NCBI RefSeq assembly: GCF_049514155.1
Contig: NZ_JBEKVH010000061.1
Span: forward strand, 1 to 20,796
Source: Roseiarcus sp049514155
Lineage (GTDB): Bacteria > Pseudomonadota > Alphaproteobacteria > Rhizobiales > Beijerinckiaceae
Length of the DNA: 20,796 bases
Direction: 5' to 3'
The notes under the pieces were generated by a model that saw nothing but the letters and a program-made list of their open reading frames with translations, was not told the origin of the DNA and did no database searches. Below are positions 7,035 to 14,308 of this stretch, in pieces. Positions within the stretch are counted from its first letter, which is position 1; every line of letters begins with the position of its first letter. The position numbers and the translations under genes are program-made.

Positions 7035-8081
7035 CTTGACGTACCAGTTCATCGACAGGATGTCGCCGTCGGCCAGCGCCTTGTCGCCCGGCTTGCAGCG
7101 GTCCTTGCCGTCCTGATCGAGGACCGGGCAGGCGAACGGGTGCAGCGCGCCCGAGCCGATGGCGGCGGTGGTCTTCTCGGCCATCGCCTTGACGTCGTCT
7201 GGCATGTTGGCGAACGGCGCGAGCACGACCATGCCCTTGCCGATGCCGTCCCAGGTGTCTTCCGACTTCCAGGTTCCGTCGATCACCGCCTGGATGCGCT
7301 GAGCGTAATACGGACCCCAGTTGTCGGTGTTGGCGGTCAATTGCGCCTTCGGGGCGAACTTCATCATGTCGGAGGATTGCCCAAAGCCGAGCACGCCCGC
7401 CTTCTCCGCCTCCTGCAGCGGCGCGGCGGAGTCGGTGTGCTGGGTGAGGATGTCGGCGCCCTGGGCGATCAGCGCCTTGGCGGCGTCGGCCTCCTTGCCG
7501 GGATCGAACCAGGTGTTGACCCAGACGATCTTGATCTTGGCGTTGGGATTGGTGGTCGCCAGCCCGCGCTCGAACGCGTCGATGCCGGAAACGACTTCGG
7601 GAATCGGGAACGAGACGATGTAGCCGATCGTGTTCGACTTGGTCATCTTGCCGGCGATCTGACCCATCACGTACCGCCCCTCATAGAACTTGGCGGCGTA
7701 GGTCGAGACGTTCGGCGCGCGCTTGTAGCCGGTCGCATGCTCGAACATCACCTTCGGGAACTTCTTGGCGACCTTGATCGTCGGGTCCATGAAGCCGAAC
7801 GAGGTGGTGAAGACGATATTGCAGCCGCTACGCGCGAGCTGCTCGATCGCGCGTTCGGCGTCGCTATCGGGCACGTTCTCGACGAAGGTGGCGGCGTCGA
7901 CCTTGTCGCCGAGCGCCTTGGCGGCGAAGAGACGGCCCTGGTCGTGCTGGTAGGAATAGCCGAAGTCTCCGACCGGCCCGGTGTAGACCCAACAGGCTTT
8001 GACCTTGTCGGCCGCCTGGGCGCCGCCCGCCGTCGCGATCGCCAGCGCGGCCGCCGCCGCTCCCATCAACATTGCACGCAT
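7008..8081 (-). CDS. BMP-family ABC transporter substrate-binding protein
   Basis: A 357-residue periplasmic binding protein of the BMP/PnrA-like family (Med/BmpA group), whose characterised members bind nucleosides. The start at 8081 is set by AGAGGGAG upstream and a clear Sec signal peptide (MRAMLMGAAAAALAIATAGG) with probable cleavage after AQA at residue 23. There is no lipobox Cys, so it should be soluble periplasmic. Family stretches are VYTGPVGDFGYSYQHDQGR, FTTSFGFMDPT, FEHATGYK, FYEGRYVMGQIAGKM and VWVNTWFDPGKE. It lies last in the importer unit, 124 nt after the second permease gene, with a small stem-loop between. Ligand prediction (purine nucleoside or related) rests on the family only. 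Confidence 0.92.
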   Translation of the reverse strand: MRAMLMGAAAAALAIATAGGAQAADKVKACWVYTGPVGDFGYSYQHDQGRLFAAKALGDKVDAATFVENVPDSDAERAIEQLARSGCNIVFTTSFGFMDPTIKVAKKFPKVMFEHATGYKRAPNVSTYAAKFYEGRYVMGQIAGKMTKSNTIGYIVSFPIPEVVSGIDAFERGLATTNPNAKIKIVWVNTWFDPGKEADAAKALIAQGADILTQHTDSAAPLQEAEKAGVLGFGQSSDMMKFAPKAQLTANTDNWGPYYAQRIQAVIDGTWKSEDTWDGIGKGMVVLAPFANMPDDVKAMAEKTTAAIGSGALHPFACPVLDQDGKDRCKPGDKALADGDILSMNWYVKGIDDKVPQ

Positions 8082-8127
8082 GTTTTTGTCTCCCTCTGCT
8101 TGACCCTGCGACCCCCAAGCGCGAGCG

Positions 8128-8148
8128 CTTCGGCTGTCGCCGCCGAAG
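8128..8148 (-). other. Intergenic stem-loop upstream of the binding-protein gene
   Basis: CTTCGGC (8128-8134) and GCCGAAG (8142-8148) form a perfect 7-bp stem with a 7-nt loop in the 124-nt gap between the permease stop and the binding-protein start. Such stems often protect or punctuate transcripts where the binding protein must be made in excess; that role is inference. No T-run is present. A second small dyad, AAGCG/CGCTT, lies at 8117-8130. Confidence 0.4.
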
Positions 8149-8205
8149 ACCCGTTCGAGCCAATCCCCGCCACGCCTCGCGGCGCGAGCCCGGCCGTGCG
8201 CCCGT

Positions 8206-9129
8206 TCAACGGTCGGGGATGAACGCGACCCCCAAAGATTGCGGCGCGACCGCCCCGCGCGCATCGCGCGCCGAGAGCAGCACCAGCACGAGAATGGTGA
8301 CGAGGTATGGCGCGGCGTTGAGCGCCTGGGCGGGGATCGGCACGCCGAGCCCCTGGAAGGCGAGCGCCAGCACCGCCACGCCGCCGAACAGCAGCGCGCC
8401 GGCGAGCGCGCGCCACGGCCGCCAGGAAGAGAAGACGACCAGCGCCAGCGCGATCCAGCCGCGCCCGGCGGTCATGTCGGGCGACCAGAACGGCGTGTAG
8501 GCGAGCGACAGATAGCTGCCGGCGACGCCCGAGCAAGCGCCGCCGAACAGGATCGCGCCGAGCCGGATGGCCCGCACCGGCAGACCGAGTGCGTGCGCGG
8601 AGGTGTGGTTCTCCCCGACCGCGCGCAGCGTCAGCCCGGCGCGGGTGCGGGTCAGCCAATAGGCGACCCCGGCAGTCAGCAGGATCGCCCCATAGACGAA
8701 GAAATCCTGGCCGAACAAGAGCTTGCCGACCACGGGAAGATCGCTGAGGCCGGGAATGCGCAATTCCCACGCGCGTGCGCGCTTGAGGCCGACGAAGCCC
8801 GAGCCGATCAGATTGGCGAGACCGCGACCGACGATGGTGATCGCCAGGCCGGCGGCGACCTGGTTGGCGGCGAGGCCGATGACCAGGAAGGCGAAGACCG
8901 CGGAGAGCGTCGCGCCGCAAAGCGCCGCGCCGAGGACGCCGACCAGAGTCGAATTGGTCGCATAGGCGATGGCGAAGCCGGTCGAGGCGCCGATGATCAT
9001 CATCCCTTCGAGGCCGAGATTGAGCACGCCGGCGCGCTCGGCGACGATCTCGCCGACCGCGGCGATGAGCAGCGGCGTGGCCGCCGAAACGACGATCATC
9101 AGGATGTCGACGATCGCCTGTCCGTTCAT
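8206..9129 (-). CDS. ABC importer permease (BMP/nucleoside type), second permease
   Basis: A 307-residue inner-membrane permease of the branched-chain/ribose-type fold used by BMP-family importers. The N-terminus MNGQAIVDILMIVVSAATPLLIAAVGEI is followed by the hallmark ERAGVLNLGLEGMMIIGA. Further on are ANQVAAGLAITI and the cytoplasmic LRAVGENHTSAHALGLPV, likely the ATPase contact region. About eight to nine hydrophobic segments are visible. The ATG at 9129 overlaps the stop of the first permease as ATGA, which decides the start over a longer upstream frame. It pairs with the preceding permease as a heterodimer. Confidence 0.92.
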   Translation of the reverse strand: MNGQAIVDILMIVVSAATPLLIAAVGEIVAERAGVLNLGLEGMMIIGASTGFAIAYATNSTLVGVLGAALCGATLSAVFAFLVIGLAANQVAAGLAITIVGRGLANLIGSGFVGLKRARAWELRIPGLSDLPVVGKLLFGQDFFVYGAILLTAGVAYWLTRTRAGLTLRAVGENHTSAHALGLPVRAIRLGAILFGGACSGVAGSYLSLAYTPFWSPDMTAGRGWIALALVVFSSWRPWRALAGALLFGGVAVLALAFQGLGVPIPAQALNAAPYLVTILVLVLLSARDARGAVAPQSLGVAFIPDR

Positions 9130-10214
9130 GACCGCGCGCTCCGGGTGAAGGTCAGACGGTAGCGCGCCAGGACGTCGGCGGCGAGCACGCAGATGAGCAG
9201 GACGCCTTGGAAGGCAAGCGTCATATCGCCGGGGAGATGCATCGCGATCTGCGCGTCCTCGCCGCCGACGAAGGTCAGCGCCAGCACGAGGCCGGCGACG
9301 AGAATGCCGACCGGCGACAGGCGGCCGAGAAAGGCGACGATGATCGCCGAGAAGCCGTAGCCGGGCGAGATCGACGGCAGCAGCTGGCCGATCTTGCCCG
9401 AAACCTCGACCACGCCGGCCAGGCCCGCGAGGCCGCCGGAAATCAGGAAGGCGGCGATGGTGATGCGGCGATCGTCGAAGCCGCCGAAACGCGCCGCGCG
9501 CGGCGACGAGCCGGCAAGCCGCACCGAGTAACCGAACAAAGTCTTTGAAAAGACCACCGCCGCGATTGCGACGACGATCGGCGCGAACAGAACCCCGAGA
9601 TGCAGCGAGCCGCCGTCGACCAGCGTCGGCAACGTCGCTTCGGGATCGAAAACGACCGAAACCGGCAGATTGTGGCCCTCCGGGTCCTTCCACGGTCCGC
9701 GCACCAGCCAGTCGAGCGCGAGCTGCGCGACATAGACCAGCATCAGGCTGGTGAGGATTTCCGAGACGTTCAGCCTGACTTTCAGCAGCGCCGGGATCAG
9801 CGCGTAGAGCGCGCCGCCGACCACGCCGAGCAGCATCATCGCCGGCAGGATCCACCACGAGCCGAAGACCCCCTGTCCCGCGCCGTCGTGGGTCAGAAGC
9901 CCGAGCCAGCCGCCAAGCGCGCCGCCGGCGATGAACTGGCCTTCGGCGCCGATGTTCCACAGATTGGCGCGGTAGCAGAAGGCGAGGCCGACGCCGATGA
10001 GCACCAGCGGCGTCGCCTTCACCGCGATCGCCTGCAGCGAATAGGACTGCGTCAGCGGCTGGACGAAATAGACGTCGAAGGCGGTCAGCGGCGAGCGGCC
10101 CATCAGCGCGATGACGATGCCGCCGACGACGATTGCGACCGCCATCGCCGCCGCGGGCGCGAGAATTTCGCGCAGGCGCGAACGCTGCGCTCGGGCGACG
10201 AGATCAACCCGCAT
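9126..10214 (-). CDS. ABC importer permease (BMP/nucleoside type), first permease
   Basis: A 362-residue inner-membrane permease. After a short basic N-terminus come hydrophobic segments and the family motif GVGLAFCYRANLWNIGAEGQFIAGG, the counterpart of the NLGLEG motif in its partner. NVSEILTSLMLVY and a late loop with GSSPRAARFGGFDDRRI (the probable coupling region) follow. The start at 10214 overlaps the end of the ATPase gene by 11 nt, and the stop overlaps the next permease by 4 nt, so the three transport genes are tightly coupled. It probably forms a heterodimeric channel with the 307-residue permease. Confidence 0.92.
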   Translation of the reverse strand: MRVDLVARAQRSRLREILAPAAAMAVAIVVGGIVIALMGRSPLTAFDVYFVQPLTQSYSLQAIAVKATPLVLIGVGLAFCYRANLWNIGAEGQFIAGGALGGWLGLLTHDGAGQGVFGSWWILPAMMLLGVVGGALYALIPALLKVRLNVSEILTSLMLVYVAQLALDWLVRGPWKDPEGHNLPVSVVFDPEATLPTLVDGGSLHLGVLFAPIVVAIAAVVFSKTLFGYSVRLAGSSPRAARFGGFDDRRITIAAFLISGGLAGLAGVVEVSGKIGQLLPSISPGYGFSAIIVAFLGRLSPVGILVAGLVLALTFVGGEDAQIAMHLPGDMTLAFQGVLLICVLAADVLARYRLTFTRSARS

Positions 10215-11760
10215 GCTCGTCCTCGCCCATCCCCGTCATCAACAGACCGATCGCTTCGCGGGTCGTGGCGCGCGTCTCGCGCGGCGCCGACAGCCGACCG
10301 CCATGGATGACGACGAGCCGATCGCAGATCTCGAACAATTCGTCGAGATCCTGGCTGATCGCCAACACCGCCACGCCCTGGGCGGAAAGGTCGAGCAGCG
10401 CCTGGCGGATCGCCGCAGAGGCGAGCGCGTCGACGCCCCAGGTCGGCTGGTTGACCACGAAGACGCCGGGGTGGGCGAGAATCTCGCGGCCGACGACGAA
10501 CTTCTGCAGGTTCCCGCCCGACAGCGTGCGGGCGAGCGGGTTGAACCCGGACTTGCGCACGTCGAACGCGGCGACGACTTCGGCGGCCTTGGCGAGCGCG
10601 CGATCGGCGACGATGAAGCCGCCGCGGGTCATCCCTCGCTTGCCGTGGCTGGTGAGGACGACGTTCTCCGACAGGCTGAAGTCGGGCGCGGCGGCGTGGC
10701 CGTTGCGCTCTTCGGGCACGAAGACGGCGCGCCGCGCGCGCCGACCGTGAACGCCGACGTCGCCAACCGCGTGGCCGTCGATATAGATCGCGTCGGGTCG
10801 GTCGGCGATCAATTCGCCCGACAGACAGGCGAACAGTTCAGACTGGCCGTTGCCGGCGACGCCGGCGACGCCGACCACCTCGCCGGCGCGCACGGTCAGC
10901 GACACGTTCTTCAGCGATACGCCGTGCTGCGAGGGCGAAGCCGCGCTCAATCGGTCGACGACGAGGCGCGGCTTGCCCGGCTGGCGCCCCTCGTCAGCCC
11001 GCACGTCGTTGATCTGCGCCCCGACCATCAACGCAGCGAGCGAGCGAGCGGTCTCGGCGCCGGGATCGCATGAGGCGACCACCTTGCCGAGCCTGAGGAT
11101 GGTCGCGCGGTCGCACAGGCGCTGCACCTCTTCGAGATGGTGGGAGATGTAGAGCACCGCCCTGCCCTCGGCCTTCAGCCGCCGCAGCGTCTCGAACAGC
11201 CGCTCCGCTTCCTGCGGCGTCAACACCGAGGTCGGCTCGTCGAGGATCAGCGCCTTCGGGTCCTGCAACAGGCAGCGCGCGATTTCGATACGCTGGCGCT
11301 CGCCGGCGGAGAGCGAATAGACCGGGCGGCTCGGTTCGAGGGAAAAACCGTAGGCGCGCGAGATTTCGGCGATGCGGCCGGGCAGCGTATCCAGCCGCTC
11401 CGTCTTCGGCAACGCGAGCGCGACGTTCTCGGCCACCGTGAGATTGTCGAACAGCGAGAAGTGCTGGAACACCATGCCGATCCCGAGCGCGCGGGCGGCG
11501 TTGGGGCTCGGCAGGACGACCGGCTTGCCCCGCCACAGGATTTCGCCCTCGGTCGGGCTCAGCAGCCCATAGAGGATCTTGACCAGAGTCGACTTGCCGG
11601 CTCCGTTCTCGCCGAGCAAGGCGTGGATTTCGCCGCGCGCCAGATCGAGGTCGACGCGATCGTTGGCGACGAAATCCCCGAACCGTTTGGTGATCGCCCG
11701 CGCAGCGAGCAACGGCGCGCCGCTTGGGTCATTTGCCTCGATCTCCGTCGCCTGATCCAC
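10204..11760 (-). CDS. ABC importer ATPase with two nucleotide-binding domains (BMP/nucleoside type)
   Basis: A 518-residue cytoplasmic ATPase with two fused ABC domains, like NupO/YufO and RbsA. Domain 1 is canonical: Walker A GENGAGKST (50-58), Q-loop VFQH (Q99), signature LSAGERQRIEIAR, Walker B ALILDEPTS and the H-loop ISHH. Domain 2 is degenerate as is usual for this class: the P-loop position reads GVAGNGQSE without the Lys, the signature is LSGGNLQKFVVGRE, and the Walker B position reads VVNQPT with Gln for the catalytic Glu. One composite site is therefore probably hydrolytically weak. The GTG at 11760 is preferred because GAGGAGGAG lies immediately before it; an ATG eight codons upstream (11784) is possible. 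It follows qorA by 77 nt on the same strand. Confidence 0.92.
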   Translation of the reverse strand: MDQATEIEANDPSGAPLLAARAITKRFGDFVANDRVDLDLARGEIHALLGENGAGKSTLVKILYGLLSPTEGEILWRGKPVVLPSPNAARALGIGMVFQHFSLFDNLTVAENVALALPKTERLDTLPGRIAEISRAYGFSLEPSRPVYSLSAGERQRIEIARCLLQDPKALILDEPTSVLTPQEAERLFETLRRLKAEGRAVLYISHHLEEVQRLCDRATILRLGKVVASCDPGAETARSLAALMVGAQINDVRADEGRQPGKPRLVVDRLSAASPSQHGVSLKNVSLTVRAGEVVGVAGVAGNGQSELFACLSGELIADRPDAIYIDGHAVGDVGVHGRRARRAVFVPEERNGHAAAPDFSLSENVVLTSHGKRGMTRGGFIVADRALAKAAEVVAAFDVRKSGFNPLARTLSGGNLQKFVVGREILAHPGVFVVNQPTWGVDALASAAIRQALLDLSAQGVAVLAISQDLDELFEICDRLVVIHGGRLSAPRETRATTREAIGLLMTGMGEDEHAG

Positions 11761-11771
11761 CCCTCCTCCTC
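11761..11771 (-). promoter_or_regulatory. Ribosome binding site deciding the ABC ATPase GTG start
   Basis: On the minus strand GAGGAGGAGGG abuts the GTG at 11760. This near-consensus Shine-Dalgarno would lie inside the coding region if the upstream ATG (11784) were used, which favours the GTG. Confidence 0.55.
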
Positions 11772-11837
11772 GCAGCCGCAGCAATCTACCTCGGCCGTCG
11801 CTTCTGGCTAGGCCGTCGCCGGCTGAATTTCACTATG

Positions 11838-12809
11838 TCACGGCAGGAGGACGGTTGTTCCTGTCGTCTGGCGCGCCTCGAGAGCCGCGTGGACGCGGGC
11901 GGCGTCGGCGAGCGGCGCCTCGATCGGCGGCGGGATCTTCACCTTGCCCGAGGCGACGACGGCGAACAGCTCTCGCGCCATCTTTTCGAGCCGCGCGCGG
12001 TCGGCGAGAAAGGTGAAGAGCGTCGGCCTGGTGACGAACAGCGAGCCCTTCTGCGCCAGCAGCGCCAAGTTGAAGGATTCGACGCCGCCGGACGCCGAAC
12101 CGAAGCTCGCAAACATGCCGAACGGACGCAGGCAGTCGAGCGAAGCGGGGAAAGTCGCCTTGCCGACGCCGTCGTAGACGACGTGGCATTTCGCGCCCTT
12201 GGTGATCTCGGCGACGCGGACGGCGAAGTCCTCCTCGCGGTACAGGATGACGTGCTTGGCCCCGCATTTCTTGGCGATCTTGGCCTTCTCCGCGGAGCCG
12301 ACGGTGGCGATCACCGTCGCCCCTAACGCCTTGCCCCACTGGCACAGCAGCTGGCCGACGCCGCCCGCCGCGGCGTGAACGAGGATGACGTCGCCCTTCG
12401 TCACCTTGTGGGTCTGACGCAGCAGATATTGGGCGGTCAGGCCCTTCATCATCATCGCCGCGGCGGTCGTGTAGGAGAGCGATTTCGGCAGCTTGACGAG
12501 GTGCCTGGCCTCGACATTGCGCTCCTCGGCGTAGGAGCCGAGGGTCGAGACGTAGGCGACCCGGTCGCCGGGACGAAAGCCTTTGACCCCCTTGCCGATC
12601 GCGACGACCTCGCCCGCGCCCTCGTTGCCGGGCGTGAACGGGTAAGGCGGGGGCGGATAAAAGCCGGTGCGGTAATAGACGTCGAGGTAGTTGACGGCGA
12701 TCGCGTGGTGGCGAACCCGCGCTTCGCCGGGCCGGGGCGGCGGCAGTTCGACCTCCTCCAGACGCATGACGTCGGGGGCGCCGATGTGATGGATTCGTAT
12801 CGCGCGCAT
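11838..12809 (-). CDS. qorA: NADPH:quinone oxidoreductase, QorA type
   Basis: A 323-residue zinc-independent medium-chain reductase (zeta-crystallin family), which reduces quinones with NADPH. The GroES-like N-terminal half (about 1-110) has AVNYLDVYYRTGFYPP and GNEGAGEV. The Rossmann half has the nucleotide-binding HAAAGGVGQ (145-153), then YDGVGKATFPASLDCL and QKGSLFVTRPTL, all strongly QorA-like. The Cys/His ligands of zinc alcohol dehydrogenases are absent from the catalytic loop, as expected. GGGGGAGG lies about 9 nt before the ATG. It heads a same-strand run with the ABC importer. Co-transcription is plausible from spacing, but a functional tie between quinone reduction and the imported solute is not evident. 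Confidence 0.93.
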   Translation of the reverse strand: MRAIRIHHIGAPDVMRLEEVELPPPRPGEARVRHHAIAVNYLDVYYRTGFYPPPPYPFTPGNEGAGEVVAIGKGVKGFRPGDRVAYVSTLGSYAEERNVEARHLVKLPKSLSYTTAAAMMMKGLTAQYLLRQTHKVTKGDVILVHAAAGGVGQLLCQWGKALGATVIATVGSAEKAKIAKKCGAKHVILYREEDFAVRVAEITKGAKCHVVYDGVGKATFPASLDCLRPFGMFASFGSASGGVESFNLALLAQKGSLFVTRPTLFTFLADRARLEKMARELFAVVASGKVKIPPPIEAPLADAARVHAALEARQTTGTTVLLP

Positions 12810-12962
12810 GATCGCGGCCTCCCCCGCCCGACTGGCGCGCCATGATTCTCCCTCGACCGGGCGGCGCGCAAGGCGCGATGTGAATTGGCAAGCGGCGAAT
12901 GCGGCTTATCCCCTTGTTCGCGCCGGGCTCCCGCGAGGGCCTTAGGAAAGCGGCGGCGCGGC

Positions 12963-12991
12963 TTGCCAGCCTGCGCGTCCGACTTTATAGC
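12963..12991 (+). promoter_or_regulatory. Sigma70-like promoter of the tRNA-Glu gene
   Basis: TTGCCA (12963-12968) and TATAGC (12986-12991) are separated by exactly 17 bp and lie 31 nt before the mature 5' end of the tRNA, leaving a leader of about 25 nt. Element quality, spacing and position agree well with a housekeeping promoter for a stable RNA. Confidence 0.65.
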
Positions 12992-13022
12992 AGGCCTCGT
13001 TCCGCCGGCCTGCAGCCGACCC

Positions 13023-13098
13023 GCGCCCATCGTCTAGCGGTCCAGGACGTCGCCCTTTCACGGCGAAAACAGGGGTTCGATTCCCCTTGGGCGCGCCA
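13023..13098 (+). tRNA. tRNA-Glu (anticodon TTC)
   Basis: A 76-nt tRNA with encoded CCA folds fully by eye. The acceptor GCGCCCA (13023-13029) pairs with TGGGCGC (13088-13094), followed by discriminator G and CCA (13096-13098). The D arm closes with GTC/GAC. The anticodon stem TCGCC/GGCGA encloses the loop CTTTCAC with anticodon TTC at 13057-13059. The T arm is AGGGG, TTCGATT, CCCCT (13071-13087). It decodes GAA and GAG. A good promoter lies upstream. Its 3' end borders the accessory patch 13100-14640, although no integrase or second att copy was found. Confidence 0.96.
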
Positions 13099-13432
13099 AT
13101 AAATCAACAACTTAACGCCGTCGCCACCAGGCCCTGTCCAATATCTGGCCAATACACGGACGCGGATTAGGGCGGATCAATGTGGACAATTGAAGGGCAT
13201 TCGAACGGCCGCCGGGGCGTCTCGGCGGCCGGCCTGAAAGAGCCGCGCGCCTCGGCCTCCCCGGGCTATGCGCGCGCGCCGCGTCCCAACGCCTGCGCCA
13301 AGCGGCTCGCGATCGCCATCCGTCGCGCCTTGGCCGGGCGTGAGCCCCACACGGCGCCCGGCGGCGCGCCAAACCGGCCTTGCGGGTGCAATTGCGCGGC
13401 GCGATGATGAACTTGCGGCTTTACCGCCGGCG
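13099..13432. other. 334-nt stretch 3' of the tRNA without a supported gene
   Basis: Directly after the CCA the sequence turns locally AT-rich (AATAAATCAACAACTTAA), then becomes GC-rich with only Arg/Pro/Ala-rich open frames on both strands that look like chance. I see no integrase, no repeat of the tRNA 3' end, and no T-run terminator. The downstream end may hold the decayed N-terminal part of the XRE-like frame described next. Confidence 0.5.
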
Positions 13433-13528
13433 TTCGCCGTCCGCCGCTCGGTCGCATTCGCCGGCGTCGAGTTCATTGCCGAGAACGGCGGCGGGGCGCG
13501 CGTGAGGCCGCGGAAGAGGGCAGAATGA
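13433..13528 (+). pseudogene. Remnant of an XRE-type regulator C-terminus
   Basis: The frame ending at 13528 reads VRRSVAFAGVEFIAENGG and then G-A-R-V-R-P-R-K-R-A-E. This closely resembles the end of a very common class of small alphaproteobacterial Cro/C1 regulators, whose terminus reads like IRRALEAAGVEFI-x-ENGGGPGVRLRK. The helix-turn-helix half cannot be recognised upstream in this frame (open from about 13268, Arg/Pro-rich) or in the other two. The gene is therefore probably decayed or was replaced at its 5' end. Its TGA overlaps the next gene's ATG as ATGA, suggesting the two were once translationally coupled. Family recognition is from memory of the motif, so it is only moderately sure. 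Confidence 0.5.
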
Positions 13529-13827
13529 AGGACCAGGACGTAACAATTGACCCGGCCGAAATCCGTGGGGTTCTGTTGAAGGCCTTGGATGGCCTTGCCG
13601 CCGGACTGATCGACACGCGTACCGCCAACAGACTTTCGAAAGCGGTGAAACGCACGAACTCACTTATGCGCGCGAGCCACGAGGGAGCGACGGCCGATCA
13701 GCGCAGCGAGTTTGCCTCAATCGTCGCAGAGTTACGAGAGGCCAACCGAATGCTTACCGATCTTCTCGCTCGCAATCCTGACTCGACGATCGCCGCCGAG
13801 GATCTGAACGCGAGCAACGACGAGTAG
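13525..13827 (+). CDS. Small helical protein of unknown function
   Basis: A 100-residue acidic-tailed protein without signal peptide or membrane segment. I do not recognise a family with confidence. The pattern IRGVLLKALDGLAAGLIDTR followed by TANRLSKAVKRTNSLMRA recalls small helical proteins often found in alphaproteobacterial mobile elements. The stretch QRSEFASIVAELREANRMLTDLL looks amphipathic and could form a short coiled coil. AGAGGG upstream and the ATGA overlap with the preceding frame support the start. The codon use includes TTA (codon 70), which is unusual for so GC-rich a neighbourhood and fits an acquired origin. The next gene starts 27 nt downstream. Confidence 0.65.
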   Translation: MKDQDVTIDPAEIRGVLLKALDGLAAGLIDTRTANRLSKAVKRTNSLMRASHEGATADQRSEFASIVAELREANRMLTDLLARNPDSTIAAEDLNASNDE

Positions 13828-13854
13828 GCGGCGGCGTTCGGCAAAGAGGCTCCG

Positions 13855-14070
13855 ATGGCAGGATACGCACGGGTCGCCGGAATTTGGATCAGCGGCCTTT
13901 TGGGATCGACGATCGTCGGCTCAATGCTTGGGACGCTCTTCTTCAACGCTTTCGGAGACCCCAGCATTCTCGGGGGTATTGCAGGCTTCCTCCTGTTCAC
14001 TTGCTTCCGGCTTTGGGTGCGCGAGGCGAGGGCTGACACTGACCTCGCGGCAAGGCTCTCGGACGACTAA
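13855..14070 (+). CDS. Small membrane protein of unknown function
   Basis: A 71-residue protein with two hydrophobic segments. About residues 6-31 are Gly-rich (GIWISGLLGSTIVGSMLGTLFF), and about 38-53 read ILGGIAGFLLFTCFRLW. A basic then acidic tail follows. AAAGAGG about 6 nt before the ATG supports the start, and the 27-nt spacing suggests co-transcription with the 100-residue gene. The Gly-spaced hydrophobic pattern is a little like the GlsB/YeaQ family, but I do not assign it. Its stop lies 6 nt before the first GGAATTAC octamer. Confidence 0.6.
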   Translation: MAGYARVAGIWISGLLGSTIVGSMLGTLFFNAFGDPSILGGIAGFLLFTCFRLWVREARADTDLAARLSDD

Positions 14071-14076
14071 TTTGCG

Positions 14077-14098
14077 GGAATTACGGTATTACGGAATT
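14077..14098. repeat. GGAATTAC octamer tract, left of the IS remnant
   Basis: GGAATTAC (14077-14084), GGTATTAC (14085-14092) and GGAATT (14093-14098) run head to tail. The same octamer recurs at 14309-14332 on the other side of the IS remnant, so the insertion lies inside one repeat tract. Confidence 0.75.
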
Positions 14099-14307
14099 GA
14101 ACTGCGCCCCTCGACTGAGACAAATCATTTGAGGGACAAGTCCTTGGTTATGGCCTTTCAGACAGTCCCAAGTTGGCGGAGTTCGTTCTCGAACTCGACC
14201 GGGGGTTTATATCCGAGGGCGGAGTGGAGCCGGCCGCGGTTATAGATGGTTTCGAGGAAGGCGCCGATGCGTTGGCGGGCGTCTTCGAGCGAGACGTAGG
14301 TTTTGCC
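14098..14307 (-). mobile_element. IS3-family insertion sequence remnant with one terminus
   Basis: The piece contains the last codons of an IS3-type transposase (14158-14307) plus 60 nt of trailing sequence. That sequence ends at TGAACTGCGCCCC (14098-14110), which looks like an IS3-family terminal repeat (it starts with TG). The other end, orfA and most of orfB are gone. The break at about 14307 falls exactly where the GGAATTAC repeats resume. Confidence 0.65.
14158..14307 (-). pseudogene. IS3-family transposase (OrfB) C-terminal fragment
   Basis: Reading the minus strand from 14307, the frame gives KTYVSLEDARQRIGAFLETI, then YNRGRLHSALGYKPPVEFEN, and ends ELRQLGTV-stop at 14158. YNRxRLHSALGYxPPxEFE is the classic end of IS3-family DDE transposases (rve core C-terminal part). 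The three catalytic acidic residues lie upstream of this piece and are lost, so it cannot be active. Confidence 0.88.
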
Positions 14308-14308
14308 G

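Noticed and set aside
13112..13476. Minus-strand frames downstream of the tRNA as a possible integrase end
   Set aside because: The translations are Arg/Pro/Ala-rich with no tyrosine-recombinase motif (no R..H-x-x-R..Y pattern).
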